From positions 1 through 64,000 of the forward strand of contig NZ_QOHI01000003.1 in NCBI RefSeq assembly GCF_003319095.1: a stretch of 64,000 bases of DNA, in the 5' to 3' direction. This DNA comes from Blastococcus sp. TBT05-19 (lineage in GTDB: Bacteria; Actinomycetota; Actinomycetes; Mycobacteriales; Geodermatophilaceae). The notes below the pieces were generated by a model that had not been told where the DNA came from, did not search any database, and saw only the letters and a list, made by a program, of their open reading frames with translations. Positions 8,480 through 16,596 of the stretch are shown here, one piece after another. How positions within the stretch are numbered: position 1 is the first letter of the stretch; each line of letters begins with the position of its first letter. A program made the position numbers and the translations under genes.

Positions 8480-9117
8480 CCCGGATCAGCTCCTACCGCC
8501 TCGTCCTGCCGCCACCGTGGGTGCGGGTGCCGCTCGGCCCGGACGCGCGGGACCGGGTGCACGACATCGTGGAGCAGGCGGCCGCCCAGGCGCCTCGGAA
8601 CATGTCGCCGGACCAGCTCGGCCCGCTGAAGCGGGAGCTCGAGCGGCGCATGCTCGGCCAACTCGCGGCGGCGGCCGACCGCGGCGGCCTGGACCACTAC
8701 TTCCCCCTGGGCCCGATGCACGGGATCAACCTCGGGGCGTCCTTCTTCGTCGCCGCCGTCACGCCACCGGGAGGGACCGCGGACCTGACGCCGGACGCGC
8801 TCGCCGGCGGCGTGCTCACCGAGCTCGTGGCGTCCACGCCGGGAGCGGTCGCGGTGGAGATCGGGGGCACGGTGTGGGTCCGCACCGACGGCGTGGACGC
8901 ACCCGATCCCGGCCGCACCGGTGGCGTGGACGTGCCGGTCCGCCGGGTCACCTACCTGACGGCGGTTCCCGACGACCCCGGGCAGTGGATCCTCGTCACC
9001 TTCAGCACCGTCGGCGACGGCGACCCCGACAGCGAGCACACCCTGCTCACGGTGGAGCTGTTCGACGCGATCATGAGCACCTGGCGCTGGGCCACCGGCC
9101 CCGACGGCTGGGACTGA
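8476..9117 (+). CDS. unknown protein, last gene of the ESX-like operon
   Basis: A 213-aa protein from a GTG within the previous stop codon. It begins MTRISSYRLVLPPPWVRVPLG, a proline-tryptophan opening that faintly echoes the two proteins before it. An amphipathic helical part follows (residues 25-65), then a beta-rich region with DHYFPLGPMHG and IGGTVWVRTDG, the latter possibly a strand pair in an adaptor fold. No known family is recognised. It ends the run of coupled genes; a 350-nt gap follows. Confidence 0.6.
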   Translation: MTRISSYRLVLPPPWVRVPLGPDARDRVHDIVEQAAAQAPRNMSPDQLGPLKRELERRMLGQLAAAADRGGLDHYFPLGPMHGINLGASFFVAAVTPPGGTADLTPDALAGGVLTELVASTPGAVAVEIGGTVWVRTDGVDAPDPGRTGGVDVPVRRVTYLTAVPDDPGQWILVTFSTVGDGDPDSEHTLLTVELFDAIMSTWRWATGPDGWD

Positions 9118-9467
9118 CCGCTCAGCGGCGGAGCGCCGGTACCGGCCGGCCGCCGGGGTGCCGATGGAGAGGGGACGGCGAAGCATGCCCTCCGCCCACC
9201 CCGTCCGACACGCCGGGGTGTCGCGACCGCGACCGGGATGACCGACACCGGGATCGCCGCTTCCACGCTCAGATCCCGCGGACTTGTCGACAAGACGCCG
9301 GGCCGGGGAACAGGTCGTCGACCCGCCTCGGGGGCGTCGGCAACGAATCGGAAACGGGGCGTCCGCGAGGTGTCGCGGAACGGGTCCCGGGGGCCTCCTC
9401 GCTCCCTAGCCTTCGGGTCGTCCGCGGCGCTTCCCCAGCCGCGGAGCACGACCCAGAGGAGCTCCCC
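9118..9467. other. gene-free gap after the ESX-like operon
   Basis: About 350 bases with no supportable gene and no strong hairpin. Probably it holds the end of the operon's transcript and the promoter of the small gene at 9468; CTCCCTAGCCT near 9400-9410 offers a possible TAGCCT -10 box. Nothing else stands out. Confidence 0.4.
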
Positions 9468-9674
9468 GTGAACGCGCCCGGCCTTCCGGTCCACACCCCC
9501 GTCCCATCCGTGGGACGCCCTGACCACGGACTGGCCCTGGTCCTGGACCTGATGACCTACGAGCTGCCGGCGACGTCGACGGCCGGCCCGGGGTTCGTGG
9601 CGCGTGCGCAGGACTGGGCCCAGCGGGCGGCCGCCTGGGGCGAGGGACCGCGGGGAGCCTGGCGTGCCTGGTGA
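9468..9674 (+). CDS. small protein of unknown function, 68 aa
   Basis: A GTG start with a clear AGAGGAG ribosome binding site about 7 nt upstream gives MNAPGLPVHTPVP and then an acidic to neutral helix (LALVLDLMTYELPAT) and a Trp-rich end (AQDWAQRAAAWGEGPRGAWRAW). No family is recognised. It overlaps the start of the next gene by 11 nt in another frame, so the two are likely translated together. High third-position GC and the ribosome binding site argue that it is real. Confidence 0.55.
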   Translation: MNAPGLPVHTPVPSVGRPDHGLALVLDLMTYELPATSTAGPGFVARAQDWAQRAAAWGEGPRGAWRAW

Positions 9675-10512
9675 GCTGATCTGGCTGGCGCTGTCCCTGC
9701 TCAGCAGCGTCGGGCTCGTGATCGTCCTCGGTACCAGCTCCACCGCGCGGTACGAGTTCGAGCGCAACGGCGTCCAGCAGCAGCGGCAGCGGACGGCGGC
9801 GCCGACCTCAGCACCCGTCGCCGCTCCCGCGGCGCAGGTCCCCGCCGCCGGCCCGGGTGCCGCGCAGGCGGCGCCGGCGCCGAAGTCCGTCGCCGTGGGC
9901 ACCCACCCGTCGGCGCGGCTGGCCACGGTCGCCCCGATGGCGACGGGCTGGTGGCTCGTCGACGGCCCCGGCGCCCCGCTGGCCGGCCCCTTCGCCGACG
10001 TCATCGACGCGGACTGGGCGGCCTTCTCCCTCGGGCTGCCCGAGAGCGCGCGGACCGTCTACGGCGCCCAGCGCGAGGACGGCGGCGTCGCCCGTCGTCA
10101 GTCCCCGCAGGAGCGGGTGTGGCTGGACGAGCTGGGACGTCAGCTGGACCGGCTGCCCGAGGAGTGGACCGAGCTCATCAGCGACGACGACGCCCTGACG
10201 ACGCTCGCCGTCGACGTCACCGCGGCACTGCTGGAGGCCGGCCTGCCGCTGCACGACTGCGACGGGCACGCCGCCGAGGGGCGCGGTACCGGCGGCGCCT
10301 GCCTGACCCCGCGCCCCGAGGCCGGCGGGCTGGTCGTCACGTGGCGGCAGCACGACCGGATGAGCGTCCAGCAGGTGCGCGGCGCCGACGCCGACGCCGC
10401 CGTGCAGCAGGCGATGACCGCCGCCGTCGTCACGGTGCTGGAGCAGCTCGGCTTCGTCGTCGAGCCCTACGGCGCCGCCGGCGGCCACCTGGTCACCGCG
10501 AGCGGCCGCTGA
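9664..10512 (+). CDS. membrane-anchored protein with STARYE motif
   Basis: A 282-aa protein. One N-terminal helix (LIWLALSLLSSVGLVIVLG) is followed by G-T-S-S-T-A-R-Y-E-F-E, then a 40-residue Ala/Pro/Gln linker and a soluble domain from about residue 80 with no known motif (GWWLVDGPGAPLAGPF, VYGAQREDGG). The GTG at 9664 lies within the preceding small gene and gives a short cytoplasmic or external lead before the helix. The helix plus G-T-x-S-T-A-R-Y-E stretch recurs in the small protein encoded at 19418-19588, so it is a shared module and not a chance match. Function unknown. Confidence 0.7.
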   Translation: MPGELIWLALSLLSSVGLVIVLGTSSTARYEFERNGVQQQRQRTAAPTSAPVAAPAAQVPAAGPGAAQAAPAPKSVAVGTHPSARLATVAPMATGWWLVDGPGAPLAGPFADVIDADWAAFSLGLPESARTVYGAQREDGGVARRQSPQERVWLDELGRQLDRLPEEWTELISDDDALTTLAVDVTAALLEAGLPLHDCDGHAAEGRGTGGACLTPRPEAGGLVVTWRQHDRMSVQQVRGADADAAVQQAMTAAVVTVLEQLGFVVEPYGAAGGHLVTASGR

Positions 10513-10515
10513 GCG

Positions 10516-11340
10516 TCAGGCGTCGAGGAACCGCTCGATCACCGGCGCCAGCTCCTCCGCCTCGGTGATGAGCGCGATGTGCCCACCGCTGTACACGTGC
10601 AGCTGCCCGTGGGGGAGGAGCCGGGCCATCAGCCGGGCGTTCACCACCGGGATGATCGGGTCGTCGTCGCCGGCGATCACCAGCGTGGGCTGCCGGATGA
10701 GCCGCAGGAAGGGCAGCGAGCTCCACCCCGCGCTGGACGCCAGCTGGTAGTAGTAGCCGCGCTTCGGGCCGACCCGCGTGTTGGCGTGCAGCGCGGCGGC
10801 GGCCCGTTCCGGCTCGGTGCGCATGGTGCCGCCGTAGATGTCGCCGGCGATCTGCCGGGCGTACGCGGGATCGCGGTGCCGGCGGGGCGTCAGCATCCGG
10901 GCGAGGACCCGCGGGTGGGCCGGCACCATCAGCGACCCGGTCGCCGTCGCGGCCAGCACCAGCCGGCGGCACCGACGGCGGTGCTGCACGGCGAAGTGCT
11001 GCGCGAGCCCGCCGCCCCACGACAACCCCAGCACGTCGACCGGTTCGTCGTACCCCAGCCTGCTCAGCACGCCGGCCACCACCGGGCTCAGCGTGGACAG
11101 CACGTAGGGGACGACGGGCCGCGGTGACCCGCCGACCCCGGGGACGTCGAATCGGACGACGGTCCGACGGGGGTGCAGGGCGTCGACCAGCGGCTGCAGC
11201 ACCTCGAGGCTGGCGCCGATGCCGTTCATCAGCAGCAGCGGGGGGACGTCGTCGTCGGTGCCCTTCCGGACCGCGACCCGGATCGTCCGGCCGCCGACGG
11301 TCAGGCTCCGGACGAGCTCCGGGCTACTTGTCGAAGACAT
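10516..11340 (-). CDS. phaZ: poly(3-hydroxyalkanoate) depolymerase, alpha/beta hydrolase
   Basis: A 274-aa intracellular alpha/beta hydrolase. It has the nucleophile elbow GLSWGGG (near residue 110), an oxyanion region PPLLLMNGIG, an acid loop GDDDPIIP and a late histidine (YSGGHIAL). The pattern FDVPGVGGSPRP with the elbow is typical of the PhaZ depolymerases that mobilise stored PHA granules. It follows phaC on the same strand, and its ATG at 11340 overlaps the end of phaC by 17 nt, so storage and release enzymes are co-expressed. A general esterase of the same fold is the alternative. Confidence 0.8.
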   Translation of the reverse strand: MSSTSSPELVRSLTVGGRTIRVAVRKGTDDDVPPLLLMNGIGASLEVLQPLVDALHPRRTVVRFDVPGVGGSPRPVVPYVLSTLSPVVAGVLSRLGYDEPVDVLGLSWGGGLAQHFAVQHRRRCRRLVLAATATGSLMVPAHPRVLARMLTPRRHRDPAYARQIAGDIYGGTMRTEPERAAAALHANTRVGPKRGYYYQLASSAGWSSLPFLRLIRQPTLVIAGDDDPIIPVVNARLMARLLPHGQLHVYSGGHIALITEAEELAPVIERFLDA

Positions 11341-13087
11341 ACGTCCCCGGTGCCTCGGCCAGCACGTCCAGCCCGTTCCCGCCCAGCTCGGCCGGGGCGT
11401 CGATCTCCTCACCGGACCGGTCGCCGAGCCAGGCCGTGAAGTCCGGCCACCAGGAGCCCTTGACGGTCTCGGCGGCCTTCATCCACTGCTGAGCGTCGGG
11501 CGGCGTGGACTCCGCGACCTGGAAGGTCGACTTCGGGTTGCCCGGCGGGTTCACCAGCGAGGCGATGTGACCGCTGGTCGACAGCACGAACCGGCTCTCC
11601 CCGCCCAGCAGCTGCGTCGTCCGGTAGCAGGCCTCCCACGGGCAGAGGTGGTCGGCGATCCCGGCGGTGGCGTAGGTGTCGACCGTGACCGCGGAGAGGT
11701 CCACCGGCGAGCCGAGCATCGACACCTCGCCGGCCTTCGTCAGGGCGTTGCGCACGGCGACGTCGATGAAGTCGCGGTGCAGACCGGCCGACATCCGCGT
11801 GGTGTCGGCGTTCCAGTAGAGGATGTCGAAGTTCGGTGGCGGCTTGCCCTGCAGGTAGTTGTTGACCCAGTAGTTCCAGATCAGGTCGTTGGGTCGCAGC
11901 CAGGCGAACACCTCGGCCAGCTGGGCGCCGTCCAGGTAGCCCTTCTTGCGGGACCGCTCGGTCGCGGCCTCCACCGCCCCGGGGTCCATCAGCGCGGACA
12001 CCGTGCCTGCCTTGGACCAGTCCAGGACGGTGACGGCGTAGCTGGCGGCGCGCACCCGGTCCTGCCGGCCGGTCGCGGCGAGGTGGGCCAGCACCATCGC
12101 CGTGATGATGCCGCCGGAGCAGAACGCCTGGAGCGCCACCTGCTCCTGCCCGGTGATCGTCTCCACGGCGTCCATCGCGTCGAGCAGGGCCTGGCCGTAG
12201 GTGTCGAGGTCCCAGTCGGCGTGCCGCTCGTCGGGGTTGCGCCACGAGATCATGAAGACCTGCTGCCCGGCGGCCACGTAGTGCTCCACGATGCTGCGGC
12301 CCGGCGCGAGGTCGGTGATGTAGAACTTGTTGATCGTCGGCGGCACCATCACCAGCGGCAGCGAGCGGACCTTCTCGGTGGTCGGCCGGTACTGGATGAG
12401 CTCGAAGACCTCGGTCCGGAGCACGACGGCGCCGGGCGACACCGCGAGGTCCTCCCCGACGGTGAACGCGTCCGGCTCGACCATCGAGGGCACGCGCGGC
12501 GGCGAGGTCAGGTCCGACACCAGCCGGCGCACGCCCTCGACCACGTTGTGCCCACCGGTGTCGATCGTGGCCTTGAGCGCCAGCGGGTTGAGGAACGGCA
12601 CGTTGCTGGGCGCCAGCGCGTCGACGAGGTTGGTCGCGGTGAAGCGGATCCGCTCGTCGTCCTGCCAGTCCAGGTCGGCGTCCTCGATCAGCTCCCAGGC
12701 GGTGCGCGCCGTCGCCAGGTGCAGCTGCATCGCCCGCTTGAGCAGGGGGTTGCCGCTCCACGCGGGATCGGCGAAGCGCTTGTCCTTCTTGCCCGGGGCC
12801 AGTTCCGAGCGGCCGGTGGTGATCCGGCCCAGCTCGCCGACCAGTTCGCCGGCCCGGCGGGCCACCGTGCCCGGCTTGCGCGCCAGGGAGGACCCGAAGT
12901 GCAGGGTCGTGCTGAGCGGGGGGACGAGCCGGCGGAGCGGGCCCCGGGCGGCGTCGACCAGGACCATGTCGAGGCCGGTCGCCGCCTCGGCCGCAGCCTC
13001 CGGCGTGCCGGTCGACGCGACGGCCTCGGGGCGCTCGCGAGGCGGAGCGGAGGCGTTCTGCGCTGGTTCGGTGGCGGGCTGGGCCAT
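11324..13087 (-). CDS. phaC: polyhydroxyalkanoate synthase
   Basis: A 587-aa PHA synthase that polymerises hydroxyacyl-CoA into storage polyester. It has the N-terminal PhaC domain (WSGNPLLKRAMQLHL), the lipase-like box AFCSGG with the catalytic cysteine near residue 322, SWRNPDERHADWDL, and the late catalytic Asp/His region (AGIADHLCPWEACY, STSGHIASL). The length fits a class I/II single-subunit enzyme. The usual box opens with Gly (G-x-C-x-G); here an Ala stands in that place. The ATG at 13087 has GGAG 8 nt upstream. It lies divergent from a tetR gene across a 156-nt gap with a palindrome. Confidence 0.93.
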   Translation of the reverse strand: MAQPATEPAQNASAPPRERPEAVASTGTPEAAAEAATGLDMVLVDAARGPLRRLVPPLSTTLHFGSSLARKPGTVARRAGELVGELGRITTGRSELAPGKKDKRFADPAWSGNPLLKRAMQLHLATARTAWELIEDADLDWQDDERIRFTATNLVDALAPSNVPFLNPLALKATIDTGGHNVVEGVRRLVSDLTSPPRVPSMVEPDAFTVGEDLAVSPGAVVLRTEVFELIQYRPTTEKVRSLPLVMVPPTINKFYITDLAPGRSIVEHYVAAGQQVFMISWRNPDERHADWDLDTYGQALLDAMDAVETITGQEQVALQAFCSGGIITAMVLAHLAATGRQDRVRAASYAVTVLDWSKAGTVSALMDPGAVEAATERSRKKGYLDGAQLAEVFAWLRPNDLIWNYWVNNYLQGKPPPNFDILYWNADTTRMSAGLHRDFIDVAVRNALTKAGEVSMLGSPVDLSAVTVDTYATAGIADHLCPWEACYRTTQLLGGESRFVLSTSGHIASLVNPPGNPKSTFQVAESTPPDAQQWMKAAETVKGSWWPDFTAWLGDRSGEEIDAPAELGGNGLDVLAEAPGTYVFDK

Positions 13088-13218
13088 GCGGGTCTCCTTC
13101 ACGCGCGCCGCCTGCGAGAGGGCCGGAGCGCCGCCCTCGAGGCGCGGATGTGACCCCGACCACTCAACCACAGCCACCGGAACGGGGCAGGCTGGAAAGG
13201 GGCGCCCGAAAACGGTTG

Positions 13219-13234
13219 TGGAGCGTGTGCTCCA
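13219..13234. promoter_or_regulatory. palindromic operator between phaC and tetR
   Basis: TGGAGC-GTGT-GCTCCA is a perfect 6-bp inverted repeat with a 4-nt spacer, only 10 nt before the tetR GTG and within the divergent promoter region. This size and spacing fit a TetR dimer site. Binding by the neighbouring regulator is inferred. Confidence 0.6.
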
Positions 13235-13243
13235 ATACGGGCC

Positions 13244-13843
13244 GTGGCCCGCCCCCGTCTCCGCACAGCCGACGAGCTGCTCGACGCCGCCGAGGCGCTG
13301 GTGGTCGACTCCGGGCGCGGGGGCCTGACCGTGCGGGCGCTGAGCGCCCGGACCGGCGCCTCGAACGGCAGCGTCTACCACGCGTTCGGCGACCTGGAGT
13401 CACTCCTCGCCAGCACCTGGCTGCGCCGGGCCCGCCAGTACCTCGCCCTCCTGCGGCAGTCCGTCGACGCGGACCTGCTCGCGGGTGAGGGGCGGCGGGC
13501 GGTCCTCGCCGCGGCCGACACCCCGGCCCGGCTCGCCGAGCAGGACCTCCGCGCCGCCCGGCTGCTCACCGCCCTCACCCGCGACGACGTCCTGACCGAC
13601 GGCGTGGCCGAGCCGGTGGCCTCCGACCTGCGGGCTCTGGACCAGGAGCTCGGCGAGGTGCTGCGGGCACTGGCCCGCGCCGTCCGCGATCGCGCCGGCC
13701 GCGCCGCGGTCGACGTCGTCACCACCTGCGTCGTGCGCCTCCCGGCGGCGCTGCTCTTCCCCGAGATCCGCGCCGGCCGGGTGCGCTCCCTGGCCCGCCG
13801 GCAACTGGCGGCCGCCGTCGGCGCCGTCCTCGACACCCCCTAG
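13244..13843 (+). CDS. TetR-family transcriptional regulator
   Basis: A 199-aa protein with an N-terminal helix-turn-helix (RTADELLDAAEALV, then LTVRALSARTGASNGSVYHAFGDLESL, near residues 8-50) and a helical ligand domain. It is divergent from phaC and has a perfect palindrome just before its start, so it probably controls itself and the PHA genes. The crotonase gene follows after 8 nt, and its ribosome binding site overlaps this gene's stop, so it probably also belongs to this unit. A fatty acyl-CoA ligand would fit the context but is not shown. Confidence 0.85.
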   Translation: MARPRLRTADELLDAAEALVVDSGRGGLTVRALSARTGASNGSVYHAFGDLESLLASTWLRRARQYLALLRQSVDADLLAGEGRRAVLAAADTPARLAEQDLRAARLLTALTRDDVLTDGVAEPVASDLRALDQELGEVLRALARAVRDRAGRAAVDVVTTCVVRLPAALLFPEIRAGRVRSLARRQLAAAVGAVLDTP

Positions 13844-13851
13844 GAGAACCG

Positions 13852-14523
13852 ATGCCCGCGCTGGACCGGCAGGACGACGTCTTCGTCCTCGACCTCGGTG
13901 ACACCGAGAACCGCTTCTCCCCCGACTGGCTGACGGCGGTCGAGGCGGCCCTGGACGAGGTCGAGGCGGCCGAGGGTGCCCGCGCCCTGGTCACCACGGC
14001 GACCGGCAAGTTCTTCTCCAACGGGCTGGACCTGGACTGGCTCTTCGCCCACGCCGACCAGCACGAGGCCTACGTCGTGCGCGTGCACGAGCTCTTCGCC
14101 CGCGTGCTCACCCTGCCGCTGATCACCGTGGCCGCCCTGCAGGGGCACACCTTCGCGGCCGGCGCGATGCTGTCGCTGGCCCACGACTTCCGCGTCATGC
14201 GGGCCGATCGCGGCTTCTGGTGCCTCCCCGAGGCCGACATCGGCATCCCGTTCACCCCGGGGATGTCCGCGCTGATCCAGGCCCGCCTGACCCCGCAGAC
14301 GGCGCACGAGGCGATGACCACCGGACGGCGCTACGGCGGCGCCGACGCCCAGGTGGTCGGCCTCGTCGACCAGGCCGTCGAGGAGGACGCCGTCCGGTCC
14401 ACTGCGGTCGAGCTGGCCGCGTCGCTGACCGGCAAGGCCGGCGACACCCTGGGGACGATCAAGACCCGGATGTACGCACCCGCGCTCGCGGCGCTGCGCG
14501 AGCGGGCGTCCGCGACCGGCTGA
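13852..14523 (+). CDS. enoyl-CoA hydratase/isomerase family protein
   Basis: A 223-aa crotonase-fold protein with FFSNGLDLDWL (the CoA-binding first oxyanion loop) and LQGHTFAAGAMLSLAHDFR (the second). It is shorter than typical enoyl-CoA hydratases (about 260 aa), and the two catalytic glutamates of hydratases are not evident, so an isomerase such as delta3,delta2-enoyl-CoA isomerase is more likely. AGGAG lies just before the ATG. It is cotranscribed with tetR and close to PHA and acyl-CoA dehydrogenase genes, which suggests a role in fatty acid oxidation feeding PHA precursors. Confidence 0.82.
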   Translation: MPALDRQDDVFVLDLGDTENRFSPDWLTAVEAALDEVEAAEGARALVTTATGKFFSNGLDLDWLFAHADQHEAYVVRVHELFARVLTLPLITVAALQGHTFAAGAMLSLAHDFRVMRADRGFWCLPEADIGIPFTPGMSALIQARLTPQTAHEAMTTGRRYGGADAQVVGLVDQAVEEDAVRSTAVELAASLTGKAGDTLGTIKTRMYAPALAALRERASATG

Positions 14524-14541
14524 GCGCCGACGGGGCCGGCG

Positions 14542-15723
14542 TCACACGATGGCGCTGGCCCCGGTCACGCCCCGGCCGACGATCAGGGTGTTGACCTCGC
14601 GGGTGCCCTCGTAGCTGTAGATCGCCTCGGCGTCGGCGACGTACCGGCCCACGTGGTTCTCCAGCAGGATGCCGTTGCCACCCATCAGCTCGCGGGCCCA
14701 GCCGACGGTCTCCCGCATCCGCATCGTGCAGAAGGCCTTGGCGAGCGAAGCCTGCTCGTCGGACATCTCGCCGGCGCCCTGCAGCTGCGACAGCCGGGCG
14801 CACATGGCCGCCGAGGCGGTGATGTTGCCCAGCATGCGCACCAGCAGGTCCTGCACGAGCTGGAACTCCACGATCGGCTGGCCGAACTGCTGGCGGCCCA
14901 TCGCGTAGCGCAGGGCGTGCTCGTAGGCGCCGCGGGAGCAGCCGACCGCGGACCACGCCACGCCGGCGCGGGTCATGCGCAGCACGTTCGCCGTCTCCCG
15001 GAAGCTGTGCGCCTCCTGCAGCCGGTTCTCCTCCGGCACCCGCACGCCCTCGAGCGTGATGTGCGCGTTCTGCACCGCCCGCAGGGCGATCTTGTCCTCG
15101 AGGTCGACGGCGGTGAAGCCCGGCGTCCCCTGCTCGACGACGAAGCCGAGCACGCGTTCGGTCTCCACGTCGCGGGCCCAGATGATGATCAGGTCGGCGA
15201 AGCTGGCGTTGCCGATCCACTTCTTCTCGCCGTCGAGCACCCAGGTGTCGCCGTCGCGGCGGCAGGTCGTCTGGAGCCCCTTGGCGACGTCGGACCCGTG
15301 CTCGGGCTCGGTCAGCCCGAACGCGCCGATCAGCTCCATGCGCGCCATGGCCGGCAGCCAGCGCTCCTTCTGCTCCTCGGAGCCGCACAGGTAGATCGAG
15401 CCCATGGCGAGCCCGCCGTGCACGCCCATGAAGGTGGAGATCGACGGGTCGCCCTTGGACAGCTCCATGGCGATCATGCCGTCGACGAGCTGCGACCGGC
15501 CGGGGCAGCCGTAGCCGGAGTAGGGGTTGCCGGCGATGCCGAGCTCGGCCATGGCGGGGATGAGCTGGGTGGGGAACGTGCCCTTCGTCCAGTGCTCGTT
15601 GATGACCGGCTCGACCTGCTCGTCCATGAACGTGCGCACCCGGTACAGCAGCGCGCGCTCGTCCTCGTCGAGCAGCGCCTCGAGGTCGTAGAAGTCGGAC
15701 GTGATCGTCGAGCGGTCGGTCAT
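14542..15723 (-). CDS. acyl-CoA dehydrogenase, glutaryl-CoA dehydrogenase-like
   Basis: A 393-aa flavoprotein with the three acyl-CoA dehydrogenase domains: FGLTEPEHGSD (FAD and substrate contact), GEKKWIGNASFADLIIIWAR (middle beta domain) and a C-terminal helical domain with ELMGGNGILLENHVGRY and the catalytic glutamate in YSYEGTREVNTLIVGR. This last signature and the sequence around it resemble glutaryl-CoA dehydrogenases more than straight-chain enzymes, but the substrate is not certain. It is convergent with the crotonase gene, 18 nt apart. Confidence 0.85.
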   Translation of the reverse strand: MTDRSTITSDFYDLEALLDEDERALLYRVRTFMDEQVEPVINEHWTKGTFPTQLIPAMAELGIAGNPYSGYGCPGRSQLVDGMIAMELSKGDPSISTFMGVHGGLAMGSIYLCGSEEQKERWLPAMARMELIGAFGLTEPEHGSDVAKGLQTTCRRDGDTWVLDGEKKWIGNASFADLIIIWARDVETERVLGFVVEQGTPGFTAVDLEDKIALRAVQNAHITLEGVRVPEENRLQEAHSFRETANVLRMTRAGVAWSAVGCSRGAYEHALRYAMGRQQFGQPIVEFQLVQDLLVRMLGNITASAAMCARLSQLQGAGEMSDEQASLAKAFCTMRMRETVGWARELMGGNGILLENHVGRYVADAEAIYSYEGTREVNTLIVGRGVTGASAIV

Positions 15724-15825
15724 CGCGGGGACCTACCCGCGGCACCCCGGCCCGCAACCAGTGGCATGCGCCTCCGGGGAAGCGGGCACTCCGGAGGTCG
15801 AGACCCGATCAGCCGGGAGGCCCCC

Positions 15826-16533
15826 GTGACCAGATCCATCGCCGACCAGACCGTCGAGGAGCTGGGTGGTCCGGGCAGCGTGCTCGCCCGCCAGCGCCGC
15901 GACCACGTCCAGCTCGACCAGCTGCTCCACGAGCTCGACGGCAGCACCGGCACCGCCCAGGAGGAGGTGCTCGCCCGCATCGACCGGCTCGTCTTCAGCC
16001 ACGCCTTCGCGGAGGAGACCGTGCTGTGGCCGGTCATCCGACGGGTCCTCCCCGACGGCGACGCGCTCACCCTCCAGGTCGAGGAGGAGCACCAGGAGGT
16101 CAACGAGCTCGTCACCGCCCTCGAGCGCGACGGGCTGGACTCCCCGGAGCGCCCGGCGAGGCTGCGCCGGCTGGTGGAGGTGCTGCGCGAGGACGTGCGC
16201 GACGAGGAGGACGTCCTCTTCCCGCGGCTGCAGGAGGCGCTGAGCCACGAGGAGCTGCGGGCGCTGGGCCGTCGCTGGGCGCTCATGGCCCGGAGGTCGC
16301 CCACCCGCCCGCACCCGACGGTCTCCCGCCGGCCGCCGGGCAACGCCCTCTCCGGGCTGCCCCTCTCGCTGATCGACCGGACCCGGGACGTGGTCGACGC
16401 CGCGGCCCGTCGAGCGCCGGAACGGTTCGTCCCGGCCGGCCGCGCGGTGAGCCAGGGACTGGCCGCGGTCGCCGCCGTCGTCGAGCGGCTGCCGCTGTCC
16501 CGCACGGGCGACCGACCGCCGACCAGCCGCTGA
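15826..16533 (+). CDS. hemerythrin HHE-domain protein
   Basis: A 235-aa protein. The first 150 residues have the spaced His/Glu pattern of hemerythrin-like four-helix bundles that bind a di-iron centre: RRDHVQLDQLLHEL, FSHAFAEETVLWPV, VEEEHQEVNELV and RDEEDVLFPRL. The last 85 residues are basic and helical and carry no known domain. The GTG at 15826 has GGGAGG 5 nt upstream. Such proteins sense or store oxygen, nitric oxide or iron in actinobacteria; the exact role is unknown. It is transcribed alone and ends at a strong terminator. Confidence 0.85.
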   Translation: MTRSIADQTVEELGGPGSVLARQRRDHVQLDQLLHELDGSTGTAQEEVLARIDRLVFSHAFAEETVLWPVIRRVLPDGDALTLQVEEEHQEVNELVTALERDGLDSPERPARLRRLVEVLREDVRDEEDVLFPRLQEALSHEELRALGRRWALMARRSPTRPHPTVSRRPPGNALSGLPLSLIDRTRDVVDAAARRAPERFVPAGRAVSQGLAAVAAVVERLPLSRTGDRPPTSR

Positions 16534-16536
16534 ACG

Positions 16537-16581
16537 CACGTCAGGGGCCCTCTCCCGCACGGGGAGAGGGCCCCTGACGTG
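16537..16581. terminator. bidirectional terminator, 20-bp perfect stem
   Basis: The two arms 16537-16556 and 16562-16581 are exact reverse complements with a 5-nt loop (GCACG). It lies between two convergent genes (hemerythrin on plus, YihY on minus) and can serve both. There is no T tract, as is common in high-GC genomes. Confidence 0.85.
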
Positions 16582-16596
16582 TGGTGGGGCCGGTCG

